Origin: Turnera subulata
Taxonomy: Eukaryota; Streptophyta; Magnoliopsida; Malpighiales; Passifloraceae
Direction: 5' to 3'
Length of the DNA stretch: 64,000 nucleotides
NCBI GenBank assembly: GCA_028386065.3
Contig: JAKUCV010002372.1
Span: 159,648-223,647, forward strand
Positions 1 to 11,713 of this stretch are shown here, in pieces. The notes under the pieces are model-generated. The model was not told where the DNA came from and made no database searches. It was given only the letters and a program-made list of their open reading frames with translations. Every line of letters begins with the position of its first letter. Position 1 is the first letter of the stretch. The translations under genes were made by a program, and so were the position numbers.

Positions 1-863
1 ATTATGCATGTTATCATATATCGCATATACAATCATTTATAATCAACACACCGAGCTATGTGAAATGATTATAAAAGGATAAACATGCTAACAAGCAAAC
101 AACATGTTGTTCATATATCATTAAGATCATAAGAACATGTTATCTAGCATGCAGAACATCGAACTAATCGGCAAAATCTTCAGAACATCGATGTTGAACC
201 TTAGAACATCGATGTTTGAGAATTCTGGAACTTCAAGTAAGTTGGAAGAATCTCAGAACATCGATGTTTGGTCATGAACATCAATGTTTGGAGTTTCAGA
301 ATTCCCAAAACATCGATGTTGGCCATTAAACATCGATGTTTGAAGTTTCTGGATTCCTGAACATCGATGTTTAACCCTTAAGCATCTATGTTTAAAGTTT
401 CTGGAACTCCAAACAATTGGCCGAATGTTCAAAACATCGATGTTTACATCTTAAACATCGATGTTTTGACCTTGAACATCGATGTTTGAACTAAAACATC
501 GATGTTTGAACCCCTCGGCGGACTATTGACCAAAGAGAACATCGATGTTTACATCTTAAACATCGATGTCTTGGTATCATATACCATTCAATCAACCTTG
601 TCCAACTTATTCGACTTCCTGCCGAAAACGCAATTTGATTGATATCATATACCAATCAAGAACTTGCTGTCAAACACCTTTGACGGATCCGACTTCAACA
701 TATCACATATATGAGAATCATAAGGATCTAGTTTAAACATACATACAACAGATGCATAATAAACTATGATCAAGTTATGTTGCTTATACAATCATGATCA
801 AACCACATCACATATAGCATATCATCCATATAAGCAACTAATTCGGTTTAGTGTTTCACAAGA
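1..863 (-). other. 5' leader of Angela-like copia element P
   Basis: This AT-rich stretch lies just inside the primer-binding site and 5' LTR of a minus-strand copia element, so it is that element's untranslated leader; gag and pol would lie to the left, outside the window. I see no convincing ORF. Its notable content is the palindrome array at 184-570, entered separately. The rest holds repeated short stretches such as CATATCA and ATCATATACCA, with no recognised motif. Confidence 0.6.
184..570. repeat. Array of paired AACATCGATGTT palindromes
   Basis: About 13 perfect or near-perfect copies of the 12-bp palindrome AACATCGATGTT lie in 390 bp. Neighbouring copies form pairs whose starts are 20 or 21 bp apart (for example near 184/205, 433/454/475 and 538/559). 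A few copies carry one or two substitutions (ACATCAATGT, GCATCTATGT). The same motif and spacing recur in the LTRs and interior of element H. Palindrome clusters are described in Sirevirus LTRs; here the array is in the leader of a different copia lineage. Confidence 0.9.
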
Positions 864-876
864 GGCTCCGCTACCA
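864..876 (-). other. Primer-binding site of element P
   Basis: On the minus strand this reads TGGTAGCGGAGCC, the form used by plant copia elements primed by initiator tRNA-Met. It sits one base inside the LTR end, which fixes the element's orientation: the interior runs toward position 1. Confidence 0.75.
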
Positions 877-877
877 C

Positions 878-2416
878 TCTAAGTAACTGGGTATGCAAAC
901 AAGAAACAATACGCACAGCGGAAAAACCCGGAACTAATGGAGGATCCATGTGAAACGGGGTAAACCGAATAACAAAAATTTCGTACCTGGTTTGGTTGAG
1001 ATCTTTGACTCAACTGATGATACGAATCAGCAAGAACAGGACAGAAATTCGAATCCTCTACGGCATCCACACGAATCGTTGTTGACTGCTAGCAACCGTC
1101 TCACGATCACTAACTCGAGCACTCTCGAACTGCAGTGCTAGCTGGAGAATTTCCGAGAGCAAGAGAGCCTAGAGTGTTTTTCTCACAACTCTTGTGTATG
1201 TGTTTGTGTGTTGAGCTCTCAAAATCTGCTCATCCTTCACACTCTTACATATATCACATATATGTTTACATGTTAGTTAATATAGAAAATAGCCAACCAA
1301 TCATACATACTTCTTATCATGCATAATTGTGTTTTCCATTATCTATACTTTAGTCACAATCATCAACATGATCACGTCTCCACTAACTCAATTATATATA
1401 TCAGCATATATATAAAACAACACATCCTTTCATGCCTTTAGGACAATAATTCAGGTTCAATGATTCTGGTAACTATTGAACCGAACCAACCTAAACGACC
1501 CGGTCCAACCATGGTCGAACCATGGTCTAACCACTAACTCAATAACCTGGTCGAACCATGGTCTAACCACTGACTTGAATCAACAGTTCTAAGTGTGTGA
1601 CCCTGTAGGCACTAATCACGTTGGCAATAATTATAAACAATGAGCGGTGTCTAGCAACACATCATTGCTACCCAAGTGACCAGATCAGTACTGATTCATT
1701 ATGCCTCGGAAAAAATTCATTATCCTTTCGTCACACTATCAAGATCAAACACGAGACATGGAATATGTCATTCTCGTACATGTTTAATCTAAGTTTTCTT
1801 GATCCCTGAGTTAACTGTGTAAAACAGATACAAATGATATCCCCATATCACTTAATCTGAGCATGGCCATGCATTTACAGTTCAACGCTATCAAGAGGCC
1901 CAACTGATAAAATACCCGTTATGAGGACTGGACGAATTCCATCTTGATCATACAAAACCCACTACACATTATATCATGTACCGAATGATTACTCTAAAGT
2001 TCACTCATTTACGAATGACCAAAAGTAATATCAAAGTATATGACTAACATGTTGGGAACCTTGATGATCTCAGGTCTAAGGATAATACATATAAGAACCA
2101 CTAATGACAACATAAACATAACAGTCCATGTAGTGTTCTTATGTTGGGTCAGTCCAGACAACAACTTCTCTAACTTGTACCCGTATGTAGAATTCATATC
2201 TCATATAATTCTCAACATACGCTAGTCTTAATTTATTATCACAACACATCCATAATAATAATCGACTAGGGACAATTCAAGAATATAAAATATTCTTAGG
2301 TTATGAATATGTGCAAGCGTTTATCACTGATAAACATATTTATTGGAATAAAACCTTAATAAATATACATGACTATATAATCATCCAATGATTGGCTTTT
2401 GGGCATTACACTAACA
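878..2416 (-). mobile_element. 5' LTR of Angela-like copia element P
   Basis: This 1.54-kb LTR is homologous along its length to the LTRs at 6974-8489, 10588-11708 and 61730-63248. The terminal dinucleotide at the right end is intact (minus strand TGTTAGTG followed by TGCCCAAAAGCC); the left end, expected to start TG on the plus strand, reads TC, so it is mutated. It contains the family's block of GGTCNAACCA-type short repeats near 1500-1570. The partner LTR is outside the window, so no target duplication can be tested. Confidence 0.8.
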
Positions 2417-2427
2417 CAATTGGGGGT

Positions 2428-3500
2428 GAAAAATGAAAACAGAGTGAATCATGATTTTGTTTTAAATATTTAACAAAAACAACAGAGTTGTTTCGTTCCG
2501 TTAACAGCTAAGGGTTAGGGTATATCTTATAATTTAAAGAAATTTAAGGATCGCATAAAAATAAATAAATATTTATTAAAAATAGTTTTTTTTTTATTTT
2601 CCAGGATGAAAAAATCCTGCCACAAGTCTCCATCAGAGCGAAACTCGTGGGGTATGTATGGGTGCATACCCATCAAAGGGCAGCATCGAAGCATTCAAAA
2701 GTTGGAGAGAGATTCGATGAAGGAACTATGGAAAAAAATTAAGAAAGAAAAGAGATCATGAAAAATCACTAGTTAAAGATTTTTGTGTTTGAAAAATGCT
2801 AATTTTAGGAATAATAAATGAAAATAAAGATAATGTGGAGAGCTAATAAAGTCATCCAATGTAAGTATGTCACATATGCTTGTAAAATTCTGTTAGTAAA
2901 AAATCCTTAGTAACTGTAACATTTTTGTTATTAATAACATTCCACGAGATTATTACAGATACGAGAATTCTTGGCATATGAAAAATTAAAACAGAGTGAA
3001 TCGTGATTTTGTTTTAAATATTTAACAAAAACAACAGAGTTCTTCCGTTCCGTTAATTCTATGGGTTAGGGTATATCTTATAATTTAAAGAAATTTAGGG
3101 ATCTCATAAAAAGAAATAAATATTTATTAAAAATATATTTTTGATTGTCCAGGATGAAAAAATCCTGCCACATGTCCCTATCACAGCGAAACATCAAAGG
3201 GCAGCACTGAAGCATTCAAAAATGGAGAGAGATTCAATGAAGGAACTAGGGAAAAAATTATGAAAGAAAAGAGATCATGAAAAATTATAAGGTAAAGCTT
3301 TTTGTGTTTCAAAAATTCTAATTTTAGAAATAATAAATAAAAATAAAGATAATGTGGAGAGCTAATAAAGTCATCCAATGTAAGTATGCTACATTTGTTT
3401 GAAAAGTTCTATTAGTAAAAATTCCTTAGTAATTCTAACATTTTTGTTATTAATAACATTCCACGAGTTTAATACATATACGGGAGTTGCTGGCAGATGA
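2428..3500. repeat. Diverged tandem duplication, about 0.55 kb unit
   Basis: Two head-to-tail copies, about 2428-2980 and 2981-3500, align along their whole length, offset by 552 bp at the start. Both contain a run near CAGGATGAAAAAATCCTGCC, itself a short inverted repeat. Copy one has about 33 extra bases near 2650-2682 that include a GGGTATG/CATACCC stem; copy two lacks them. No ORF of note is present and the origin of the unit is unknown. Confidence 0.85.
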
Positions 3501-4404
3501 ATCTCTCCATGCGTAATGCAATTTTACAAACTTCAACATTGCATGATGGGATTTTTTTTGGTCAAATAACATTGGTTCCATTCTGAATATGCTCGATATT
3601 TACTTTGTAACAAAAATGCTTTAGTGGAAATTAAACAAACAAAGCCCAAAAGCTAGTCTAATTATTTAAAATTAAAAAGTTGTTCTTTGTCTTAAAAAAA
3701 AATTAGCTTGCTTAAAATTATAACATTGACAGTGTGTTAACTCTTTTTTAATTTCAGTTTCTTTAATTGATTGGAAACGCATACGTGGTGATATAAGAGA
3801 ATGAGAGAGACTTTATGACTACCAGCATGAATTAGACGCTCGTTTTAATTTCATAAACGGTGAAATGGGAATGCAACAAAGTAAAAGTAAAATGATAATA
3901 TGCACCACTATAGTCCCACAACCCCCGTTACTAATTACTCTCAAGTCTCAATTTTATATATTTTCATTTCACCGGGTTCCGGGCTTTTATGAAATTTTTA
4001 GTGTCGAGTTGTATGACCAGAAGGAATAGTGAGGAAGCTAACGAAAAATTATATGTTACTTGTGCAAGATCCATGAGGCCATCTGATGTAGTACTCACAA
4101 ATTATGTTGCATTGAGACTTTGATACTAGGAAAGAAGCAGGAATATATGCAATCAATCATTGTTTGAAACTTTAGATAACCACTTATGAATTCATACCCC
4201 AAGAATTGCAATCATAAGAATCAAAAAATGCTAGATCAGACTCAATATCTAACTCCATAATAGGACACCAGCCATACGTGATATGCCAACGATATCAGTG
4301 GTGTGCAATATTTAATAGATATATCTAGTAGGCAATGAAACTAACTAAAGGTCTAAAACGATATCTGTTCTGAACAGTGAGAGGACATTATAGAAGAGGA
4401 ATAT
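3501..4404. other. Spacer with no recognised feature
   Basis: AT-rich sequence between the tandem duplication and LINE L0. I found no ORF, repeat or RNA gene that I can support. Confidence 0.5.
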
Positions 4405-5197
4405 TTTTTTTTTGAGCAAACAGAAATTAATTCATTCATTCAAAAGAGTAGCCGTTACATCCATCATTACATAGAGCAGTTACAAGAGGATTCGGTGGGG
4501 CAGTCATCCGGTGGGCATTGGCGATGAAGAGAAGCCTTTGCCACCCAGTCCGCCACCTGATTCGCCTTTCTCTTCACAAGGTGAAGCGAGAGGTGGCGTT
4601 GTTCTGCAAGAATATTCTTCATGGAATTGATAAGTGATCGGATTTCCCATGGTATAGGGTCACAAGAGAATGCATTAAAAAGAACACTAGAGTCGGTCCT
4701 GATGACAGCTTCTGAGAAACTTCTTGCTTTCGCAAGGAGGACCGTCTCTTTGAATGCCAGAGCTTCTGCAACTAAAGGTGAGGAACGCAGCCTCGTTGAT
4801 GAAGTGCCATCTATGACAATTCCATTAGAGTTTTTACACACAACCCCAAGACCCGCACGATTAGTTGTCGCACAAAAGGCTGCGTCAGAATTGAGCTTGA
4901 CAATTCCCAGGGGGGTTTCTCCCAGACATCTCCAGCCATTCTAGGCTCAAAAGGCAGTGGGATTTCCAGTGAATGAGCATAAGGCATATGGAAGGTGCTC
5001 AAATCGTTATGCATGACCACTGCAAAGGAGACAGTCTTGACAGGAGGAGGAGTTATTTGCTGAAAAACAAAATCATTCCGTGCACTCCAAATCCCCCAAC
5101 AAATATGGAGTAGTAGGCTGGGGGTTCTATCTCCATCCGGATCACTAAAGGATAGAAAGCCACTTCTGCCACCAATCACAAATATTGTGTAGCCAAC
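4405..5197 (-). mobile_element. 3' end of LINE L0 (minus strand)
   Basis: The sequence starts with a poly-T run at about 4407-4416, the poly-A tail of a minus-strand LINE, followed by an RNase H domain and the linker before it. The upstream part of the same LINE, with a zinc-binding reverse-transcriptase-associated domain, resumes at 17204 beyond copia element A. The linker holds the typical CWGIWSARND-type segment near 5050-5100. The element is 5'-truncated near 17.3-17.6 kb and its frames are broken. Confidence 0.8.
4467..4908 (-). pseudogene. LINE L0 RNase H domain
   Basis: The minus strand encodes a type-I RNase H domain as found at the C terminus of plant LINE ORF2, which would remove the RNA strand of the cDNA hybrid. 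The expected acidic residues can be seen: SDAAF at the first strand, AEALAF, IRTDSS and VADWVA. The open frame runs to a stop at 4467, about 50 bp from the poly-A tail. The frame changes just upstream of SDAAF (about 4905-4910), so the domain is no longer joined to the rest of ORF2. There is no start codon of its own; it is a dead fragment. Confidence 0.8.
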
Positions 5198-5511
5198 TGA
5201 AGGATTATCTATATACAGATATATAGAAATAGAAGACTTACTTGTAAATCTAAAGGAACAAGCGGAAGCAGGATCTTGGAGCTCGGCTTGGATCACTGAT
5301 CGATGGAGGCCGTCACGGTGTAGTCGGATCGGTCTCCTAGTTCTCACAGTCTAATTCCCTATAATCTCACTGTTTTCTCTGTATGGTGTGTGTCTGACGA
5401 CTTACTAATAATACCACATAATGGTATTATTTATAGAGCTCAACTAGGGTTAAATTAGGGTTACGTGGTGAGCACCCCATATGGGTGGGCCCCACGCCCC
5501 TTTTTCCAACA
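5198..5511 (-). repeat. 3' LTR of copia A
   Basis: 314 bp, starting TGAAGGATTA and ending CCAACA on the plus strand. It differs from the copy at 16892-17203 at only a few sites, for example in the GTCACGGTG/GTCATGGTG segment. Confidence 0.9.
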
Positions 5512-6543
5512 TCTCCCACTCACACATAATGGGAGTGCTCATATACACCGACAATGAGAAACACATTCTCATAAAAAACAGTAAACGCTCATACAGGGAA
5601 GTAGACCGTGCGACCAGCATATTAGAGAGCCATATGTTATACATCTGTTAGGAATATATAGCCTCTCATCAAAAAGCCAAAAGCTCTAAGTAGATCAAAA
5701 GAAGTATGCAGGTACCCTAGATCATATCTCATTAGACATCTCCCGAATATCTCCTTTACACAGATACATTGTATTCACAATCATAACCATATGTCATAAT
5801 TGGTGCACCGGTGAATACAAACTATTGAGATTACGGTAATGATCTTCCTCTTTTCACGATCACCTTTAACCCAACTTAACTAGCTTTTTTAGACATGTCC
5901 CGCCAGACTGAATCAATGTGCATAGTCCTTTAGCAACACACTAAGATAGCAAACATTAAGCTGAATCTCAGGTACCCGATCGGAGTCCTTAGGGTACACA
6001 ATAGAGCTACCACAAAAGCTCAGGGTCTCACACAACAATAAGTGGAGATTATACTTATGTTAACCCATTTGGTCGGCAAAATGCACACATGGTATGAAAC
6101 ATGTGCTACAGCATTATCTCCTTTCCCATGGAGTGTATGTCCTTTTCCCGTAAGGAATGCTGTACAGATGGTATTCAGATACCGTATGTATCCAAACTTG
6201 AGTTCCATGATCTACCATTCACTTGAACATATTTCGTCTCTCGAATGACCTTTTGTCATTACCCATTCGACGTATGTAGTTTTAAGTTAAAGGCTCTCAA
6301 AATTATCCATATGATAATTTTGCTTAAAACTCGTCTCGTCTCCACTTATCACTAAGAAAAGGAGGCGGTTACCTGTGTAAGAACGCTAACCTCTTGTCTA
6401 CTCGATATACTTTACAAAAAAAATAGAGGAATGTACACAACATCCATCCAAAAAGAACATGTATGTATGAAATTCATCTTTATTGATAATCAAAAGGAAC
6501 ATTAAATAGTCATGTGAACAATGGGGAGGAAAAAACGAAGTAT
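5512..6543 (-). other. 3' untranslated region and polypurine tract of copia A
   Basis: Directly inside the 3' LTR the minus strand reads AGTGGGAGA, a polypurine tract for plus-strand priming. The following kilobase to the RNase H stop codon has no coding signal that I recognise. Confidence 0.65.
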
Positions 6544-6968
6544 TCAAAGTCTATATAGTCCTTGAGACTTCATGTGTTTGACAAATGCATCTCTAGGTCC
6601 AGGCTTGGTCAATGGATCTGCCAACATGTCTCCTGTAGACAAATACTTCACGTTCACCACCATGCGTGCAACCATGTCTCTTGCATAGTTATATTTGATA
6701 TCTATGTGTTTGGTTTTGCAATGGAACTTAGGATCCTTGGTAGAAGCAATTGCAGCCTGACTATCATAGTAGACTAATACTGGATCAGTGCTTTCTGCAT
6801 TACCCACAAGGCACCCTAAGAACCTCCTCAACCAAACAGCCTCTTGTGCTGCTGAAGCGAGAGCCACATATTCGGCTTCCATCGTGGACAAGGATACACA
6901 TGATTGTTTCTTACTGCTCCATGATATGGCGCCACAACTACTTGGCAGAAATCCGGCCTAGTGCATAC
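6544..6968 (-). pseudogene. Copia A RNase H C-terminal part
   Basis: This is the end of the pol polyprotein of element A. The open frame contains STMEAEYVALASAAQEA, the copia RNase H signature, then a YYDSQAAIA segment and the KHIDIKYNYARD-type conserved tail, ending at a stop at 6544. Upstream, near 6892-6960, the frame shifts and then meets the CTRPDF segment, which is split from its other half at 11714 by the insertion of element B. The joined segment would read through the conserved MYTMVCTRPD region, confirming where B entered. Confidence 0.85.
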
Positions 6969-6973
6969 CATAG

Positions 6974-8489
6974 TGTAAGTATCCGGGCATGCAAACTTGA
7001 CAATCAAGTGCAGCGGAAAAAAAAACCCGGAAACCTTGGAGGATCCAAGTGAAGCAACTAAATCGAACAACAAAATGAACATACCTGAAACGGTTAGGAT
7101 CTTTCACCTAACTGAAGAACCGAATCAGCTAGAGCAAGAAGGATATGCTCCTCTACGGTATCCACACGAACCGTCAATCACAGGCCGGAATCGTCTCACG
7201 ATCTCCAACCCCCGAGCACTCCCGAACCGTGGTGCTAGCTACGGATTTCCGGGAGCTTAATCTTGTGGTTTTTTGTTCTTCTTTATTTCTCAAAGAAAGG
7301 AAGTGTTTGTGTGTGTTCTTGCTAGTCTGAAAAACACTCTCAAGACTCACAAAAACCAGAATGCAATAGCGGAGAAGAGTTTTCAGATTACCCACTTGAA
7401 TTAGTGCTAAAAGACAATGGGTAATGGCAAACATAATGGCCCATTCCCAACATGATTATGTCTCCACATAATCTTGTTTCCACTAATGTACAAACACACA
7501 TCACAGCAATAGTTTGGTCTAATAATTCTGACAACTACTAAACCAAACCAGCCCAAAACGACCCTAGTCTAACCACGATCAAACTGCGGTCCAACCACAC
7601 CCGGTCGAACCATGGTCCAACCACGGTTCAACCACCTGCTCGAATCAATGGTTCTATGTGTGTGACCATGTAGGCACTTGTAACGTCCGGCAATAATTGT
7701 AAAATCTCATTTTACAATTAGAAGCAAAGAGCGGCGTCTAGCAACACATCATTGCTACCCGAACGACAAGATCAGTACTGATTCTATATGCCTCGGAACA
7801 TGTCATCGTCCTTTCGTTCCATTATCAAGATTAAACCGAGACACGGAAAAAGTCAATCTCGTATATGTTTAATCTTAGTTTCTTGATCCCCGAGTTAACT
7901 GTGTAAAACGGATCCTAATGATATCACCATATCATATAATCCGAGCATGGCCATGCATTTACAGTTTAACTCTATCAAGAGGCCCATCTGATAATATACC
8001 CGTTATATGAGTCAGACGAATTCCATCTTGATCAATCAAAACCCACTACACATTTATCATATACCCAATGAATACCCTTAAGTCCACCCAGTTACGGATG
8101 ACTAGGAATAATATCAAAGTATACGACTCACATGTTGGGAACCTTGATGATCTCAGGTTTAAGGACAATACATATAAGAACCACTAATGACAATCATATA
8201 ACGTTCCATGTAGGGTTCTTATGTGGGTCGGTCCAGTCCACAAGTTTTCTAACTTGTACCCGTATCTAGAATTCATATCTCATATAATTCTCAACATACG
8301 CTAGTCTTAATTTATTATTACAACCCATCCATAATAATAATCGACTAGGGACATTTTAAGAATACAAAGTATTCTAGGGTTATAAATACGTGCAAGCGAT
8401 TATCTCATAATCATATTTATTGGAATAACCTCAATGTATATACATGACTACAATCATCCATTGATTGGCTTTTGGGCATATTACTAACA
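6974..8489 (-). repeat. 3' LTR of copia B
   Basis: 1516 bp, starting TGTAAGTATC and ending TTACTAACA on the plus strand. Just beyond it, TCTCCCACTTGCAC is the polypurine tract (minus GTGCAAGTGGGAGA). The LTR holds the family's short-repeat block near 7560-7640, where ACCACGGTC and ACCATGGTC alternate. Confidence 0.9.
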
Positions 8490-9600
8490 GTCTCCCACTT
8501 GCACTAATGCCAATCATCCATGTGTTTAATACCAATGGATGTAGCATGACCATCACGCTTCAGCTGTGTGAAAGGCTCAGCCAAAGGCTCTGCTACATAG
8601 TTCTCAGAAAGAACTTTGTACAGCCTCAGTTGTAGAGTTGGCAATTGTTTCTTGCTTAGAACTCTTCTAGCTCACAGCACCATCTCCAAGACAAAACACA
8701 TAACCTGATTGCGATCTAAAGTCATCCCTGTCAGTTTGGAAGCTAGCATCTGTGTAACCCTTTACAACAAGCTCATCAACGCTTCCATAGACAAGAAATG
8801 CATCCTTAGTCCTTCTCAAGTACTTAAGGATGTTCTTAACTGCTGTCCAGTGACTCTCACCGGGATCAGATTGATATCTGCTTGTGACACTCAAAGCATA
8901 AGCGACATCCGATCGAGTACATAGCATGACATACATGATAGATCCTATTGCCAAAGCATAAGGGATCTTACTCATCTGCTCTCTCTCTCCTTCGATGTAC
9001 TAGGACATTGATTCTTTGAGAGAGAGATGCCATGTGACATGGGCAAGAATCCTTTCTTGGAATCTTGCATGCTAAACCTCTTTAGTACCTTGTCAATATA
9101 TGTACTCTGACTTAGCCCGAGAAGCCTTTTGGATCTATCTCTATAGATCTTTATACCTAACACATAGGCAGCTTCTCCTAAGTCCTTTATCGAGAAATTC
9201 TTCTTTAACCAAGTCTTTACAGACTGTAGTGTCGGAATGTCATTCCCACTGAGTAGAATGTCGTCAACATATAACAACAAGAAAACAACAGTGCTCCCAC
9301 TAACCTTCTTGTAAACACATGGTTCATCTTCATTTTTAATGAAACCAAACTCTTTGATTACTTAATTAAAACGAAGATTCCAATTCCTAGAAGCTTGCTT
9401 TCGTCCATAAATGGACCTTTGCAACTTGCATACCATAATCGCATTCTTTGGATCGACAAAACCTTCAGGTTGTGTTATGTACACATCCTCTGAAAGATTT
9501 CCATTAAGGAAAGCGGTTTTGACATCCATTTGCCATATCTCACAATAATGGTATGCAACTATAGCCAATAGAATCCAGATGGATTTAACCATGGCAACTG
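8490..9600 (-). pseudogene. Copia B reverse transcriptase and partial RNase H
   Basis: The minus strand encodes successive reverse transcriptase blocks: QMDVKTAFLNGNL near 9520-9540, a GRKQASRNW segment, LLYVDDILLSGND with the catalytic YVDD near 9265, then the thumb region and RNase H start, where TDASFQTDRDDF is seen near 8730. Stops and frame changes separate the blocks at about 9281-9361 and 8972. Compared with element C, about 235 bp of RNase H are missing around 8620, including the AEYIAA-type motif. The deletion ends share a short CAGCCTC-like stretch. Confidence 0.85.
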
Positions 9601-9718
9601 GTGAGAAAGTTTAATCATAGTCAATACCATGAACTTGCTTGAAACCTTTCGCAACCAATCGCCCTTTACAGGTAATCACATTACCATCCATGTCTTTCTT
9701 TTTTTTAAAGACCCATTT

Positions 9719-10590
9719 TCACCCTATGGGTTTTACCCCTTCGGGTGGATCAACCAAGGTCCATACCTTGTTTTCATACATGGATTCCATTTCCGAATTC
9801 ATGGCTTCTAGCCACTTCTTGGAGTCCGGACCCATAATGGCCTGCTGATAGGAAGTGGGCTCATCCTCATCTTTGAGCATCACGTCTCCAGTATGAGTCA
9901 TAAGAAATCCATATCTCTCAGACTCACACCGAATCCTATCCGACCTATGTAGTCTATGTGTTACTGGTACAGGATTCTCATCCACAACATCTTGTGGTTC
10001 CTGTCCTTGTTCCATCTCGGCCTATAGATCTTGAACTTCTTCGAGTTCTATTTTCCTCCCACTGATTCCTCCAGAAATAAATTCTCTTTCTAGAAAAATA
10101 GCAGTCCGAGCAACAAACACTTTGTGGTCGGTGGGATTACAGAAGTAATACCCTTTAGTCTCCTTAGGGTATCCTACAAGAGGCACTTCTCGGATTTAGG
10201 GCCGAGTTTATCTGATGCTTCACGTCTCACGTAAGCTTCACAACCCCAAATTCTCATAAAAGACAAATTGGGACGCTTCCCGGTCCATATCTCATATGGT
10301 GTCTTTTCAACCGATTTAGATGGAACACGGTTAAGTAAAAATGCAGCACTCAATAATGCATGTCCCCAAAATGAAGAAGGAAGGTCAGCTTGACTCATCA
10401 TAGAACGAACCATGTCTAACAAAGTTCTATTCCTCCTTTCAGATACACCATTCCATTGAGGCGTACCTGGTGGAGTAAGCTGTGATACTATACCATATTG
10501 CTTTAAATGATCAAGAAATTCTCGGCTTAAGTATTCACCTCTTCGATCAGATCGAAGCATTTTAAACTTTTCAAAGGATTCTGACTTGTG
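9719..10590 (-). pseudogene. Copia B integrase remnant and linker to RT
   Basis: From 10590 down, the minus strand encodes the second half of a copia integrase: RSDRRGEYLS with the second catalytic Asp, then GVSERRNRTLLDMVRSMMSQ with the catalytic Glu, then the WGHALLSAAFLLNRVPSK and IWTGKRPNLS motifs. The frame ends at 10174. A second open block at 9719-10015 carries the RT N-terminal linker (DEPTSYQQAIMG, WLEAMNSEMES). The first catalytic Asp and zinc-binding domain are absent because the 5' LTR is fused at about 10590. Confidence 0.85.
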
Positions 10591-11708
10591 GAGAAGAGTA
10601 ATTAGATTACCCACTTCAATTAGTGCTAAAAGACAATGGGTAATGGCAAACATAATGGCCCATTCCCAACATGATTATGTTTCCACATAATCTAGTCTCC
10701 ACTAATATACAAACACACATCACAGTAATAATTTGGTCTAATAATTCCGACAATTACAGAACCAAACCAGCCAAGAACGACCCTGGTCCAACCACTGTCC
10801 AACTACGGTCCAACCACACCCGGTCGAACCATGGTCCAACCACGGTTCAACCACCTGCTCGAATCATTGGTTCTATGTGTGTGACCCTGTAGGCACTTGT
10901 AACGTCCACCAATAATTGTAAATTCTCATTTTACAATTAAAAGCAAAGAGCGGTGTCTAGCAACACATCATTGCTACCCGAACGACAAGATCAATACTGA
11001 TTCTATATGCCTCGGAACATGTCATCGTCCTTTCGTCCCATTATCAAGATTAAACCGAGACACGGAAAATGTCAATCTCGTGTATGTTTAATCTTAGTTT
11101 CTTGATCCCCGAGTTAACTGTGTAAAACGGATCCTAATGATATCACCATATCATATAATCCGAGCATGGCCATGCATTTACAGTTCAACTCTATCAAGAG
11201 GCCCTTCTGATAATATACCCGTTATATGGGTCGGACGAATCCCATCTTGATTAATCAAAACCCACTACACATTTATCATATACCCAATGATTACCCTTAA
11301 GTCTACCCAGTTACGGATGACTAGGAATAATATCAAAGTATACGACTCATATGTTGGGAACCTTGATGATCTCAGGTCTAAGAACAATACATATAAGAAC
11401 CACTAATGACAATTATATAACGTTCCACGTAGGGTTCTTATGTGGGTCGGTCTAGTCCACAAGTTCTCTAACTTGTACCCGTATGTAGAATTCATATCTC
11501 ATATAATTCTCAACATACGCTAGTCTTGATTTATTATTACAACCCATCCATAATAATAATCGACTAGGGACATTTTAAGAATACAAAGTATTCTTGGGTT
11601 ATATATATGTGCAAGCGATTATCTCATAATCATATTTATTGGAATAACCTCAATGTATATACATGACTACAATCATCCATCGATTGGCTTTGGGGCATAT
11701 TTCTAACA
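10588..11708 (-). repeat. Truncated 5' LTR of copia B
   Basis: It matches positions of about 7366-8489 in the 3' LTR and ends with the terminal CTAACA next to the CATAG duplication. The inner 392 bp (the end that would carry TGTAAGTA) are missing and replaced by integrase coding sequence. Confidence 0.88.
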
Positions 11709-11713
11709 CATAG

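Larger units (their letters stand above)
6974..11708 (-). mobile_element. Deleted Angela-like copia element B
   Basis: The 4.7-kb insertion has a 5-bp target duplication, CATAG, at 6969-6973 and 11709-11713, which proves its limits. Its 3' LTR is full length (6974-8489), but the 5' LTR (10588-11708) lacks about 390 bp at its inner end. It is joined directly to integrase coding sequence, so the primer-binding site, gag, protease and the integrase N-terminus are gone. RNase H also carries a deletion of about 235 bp near 8620. It is related to elements P and C. Confidence 0.92.

Noticed and set aside
184..570. CRISPR-like array because of regularly spaced short repeats
   Set aside because: Repeats are 12-bp palindromes in pairs with 8-9 bp spacers, in a plant retrotransposon; no cas genes and no repeat-spacer layout.
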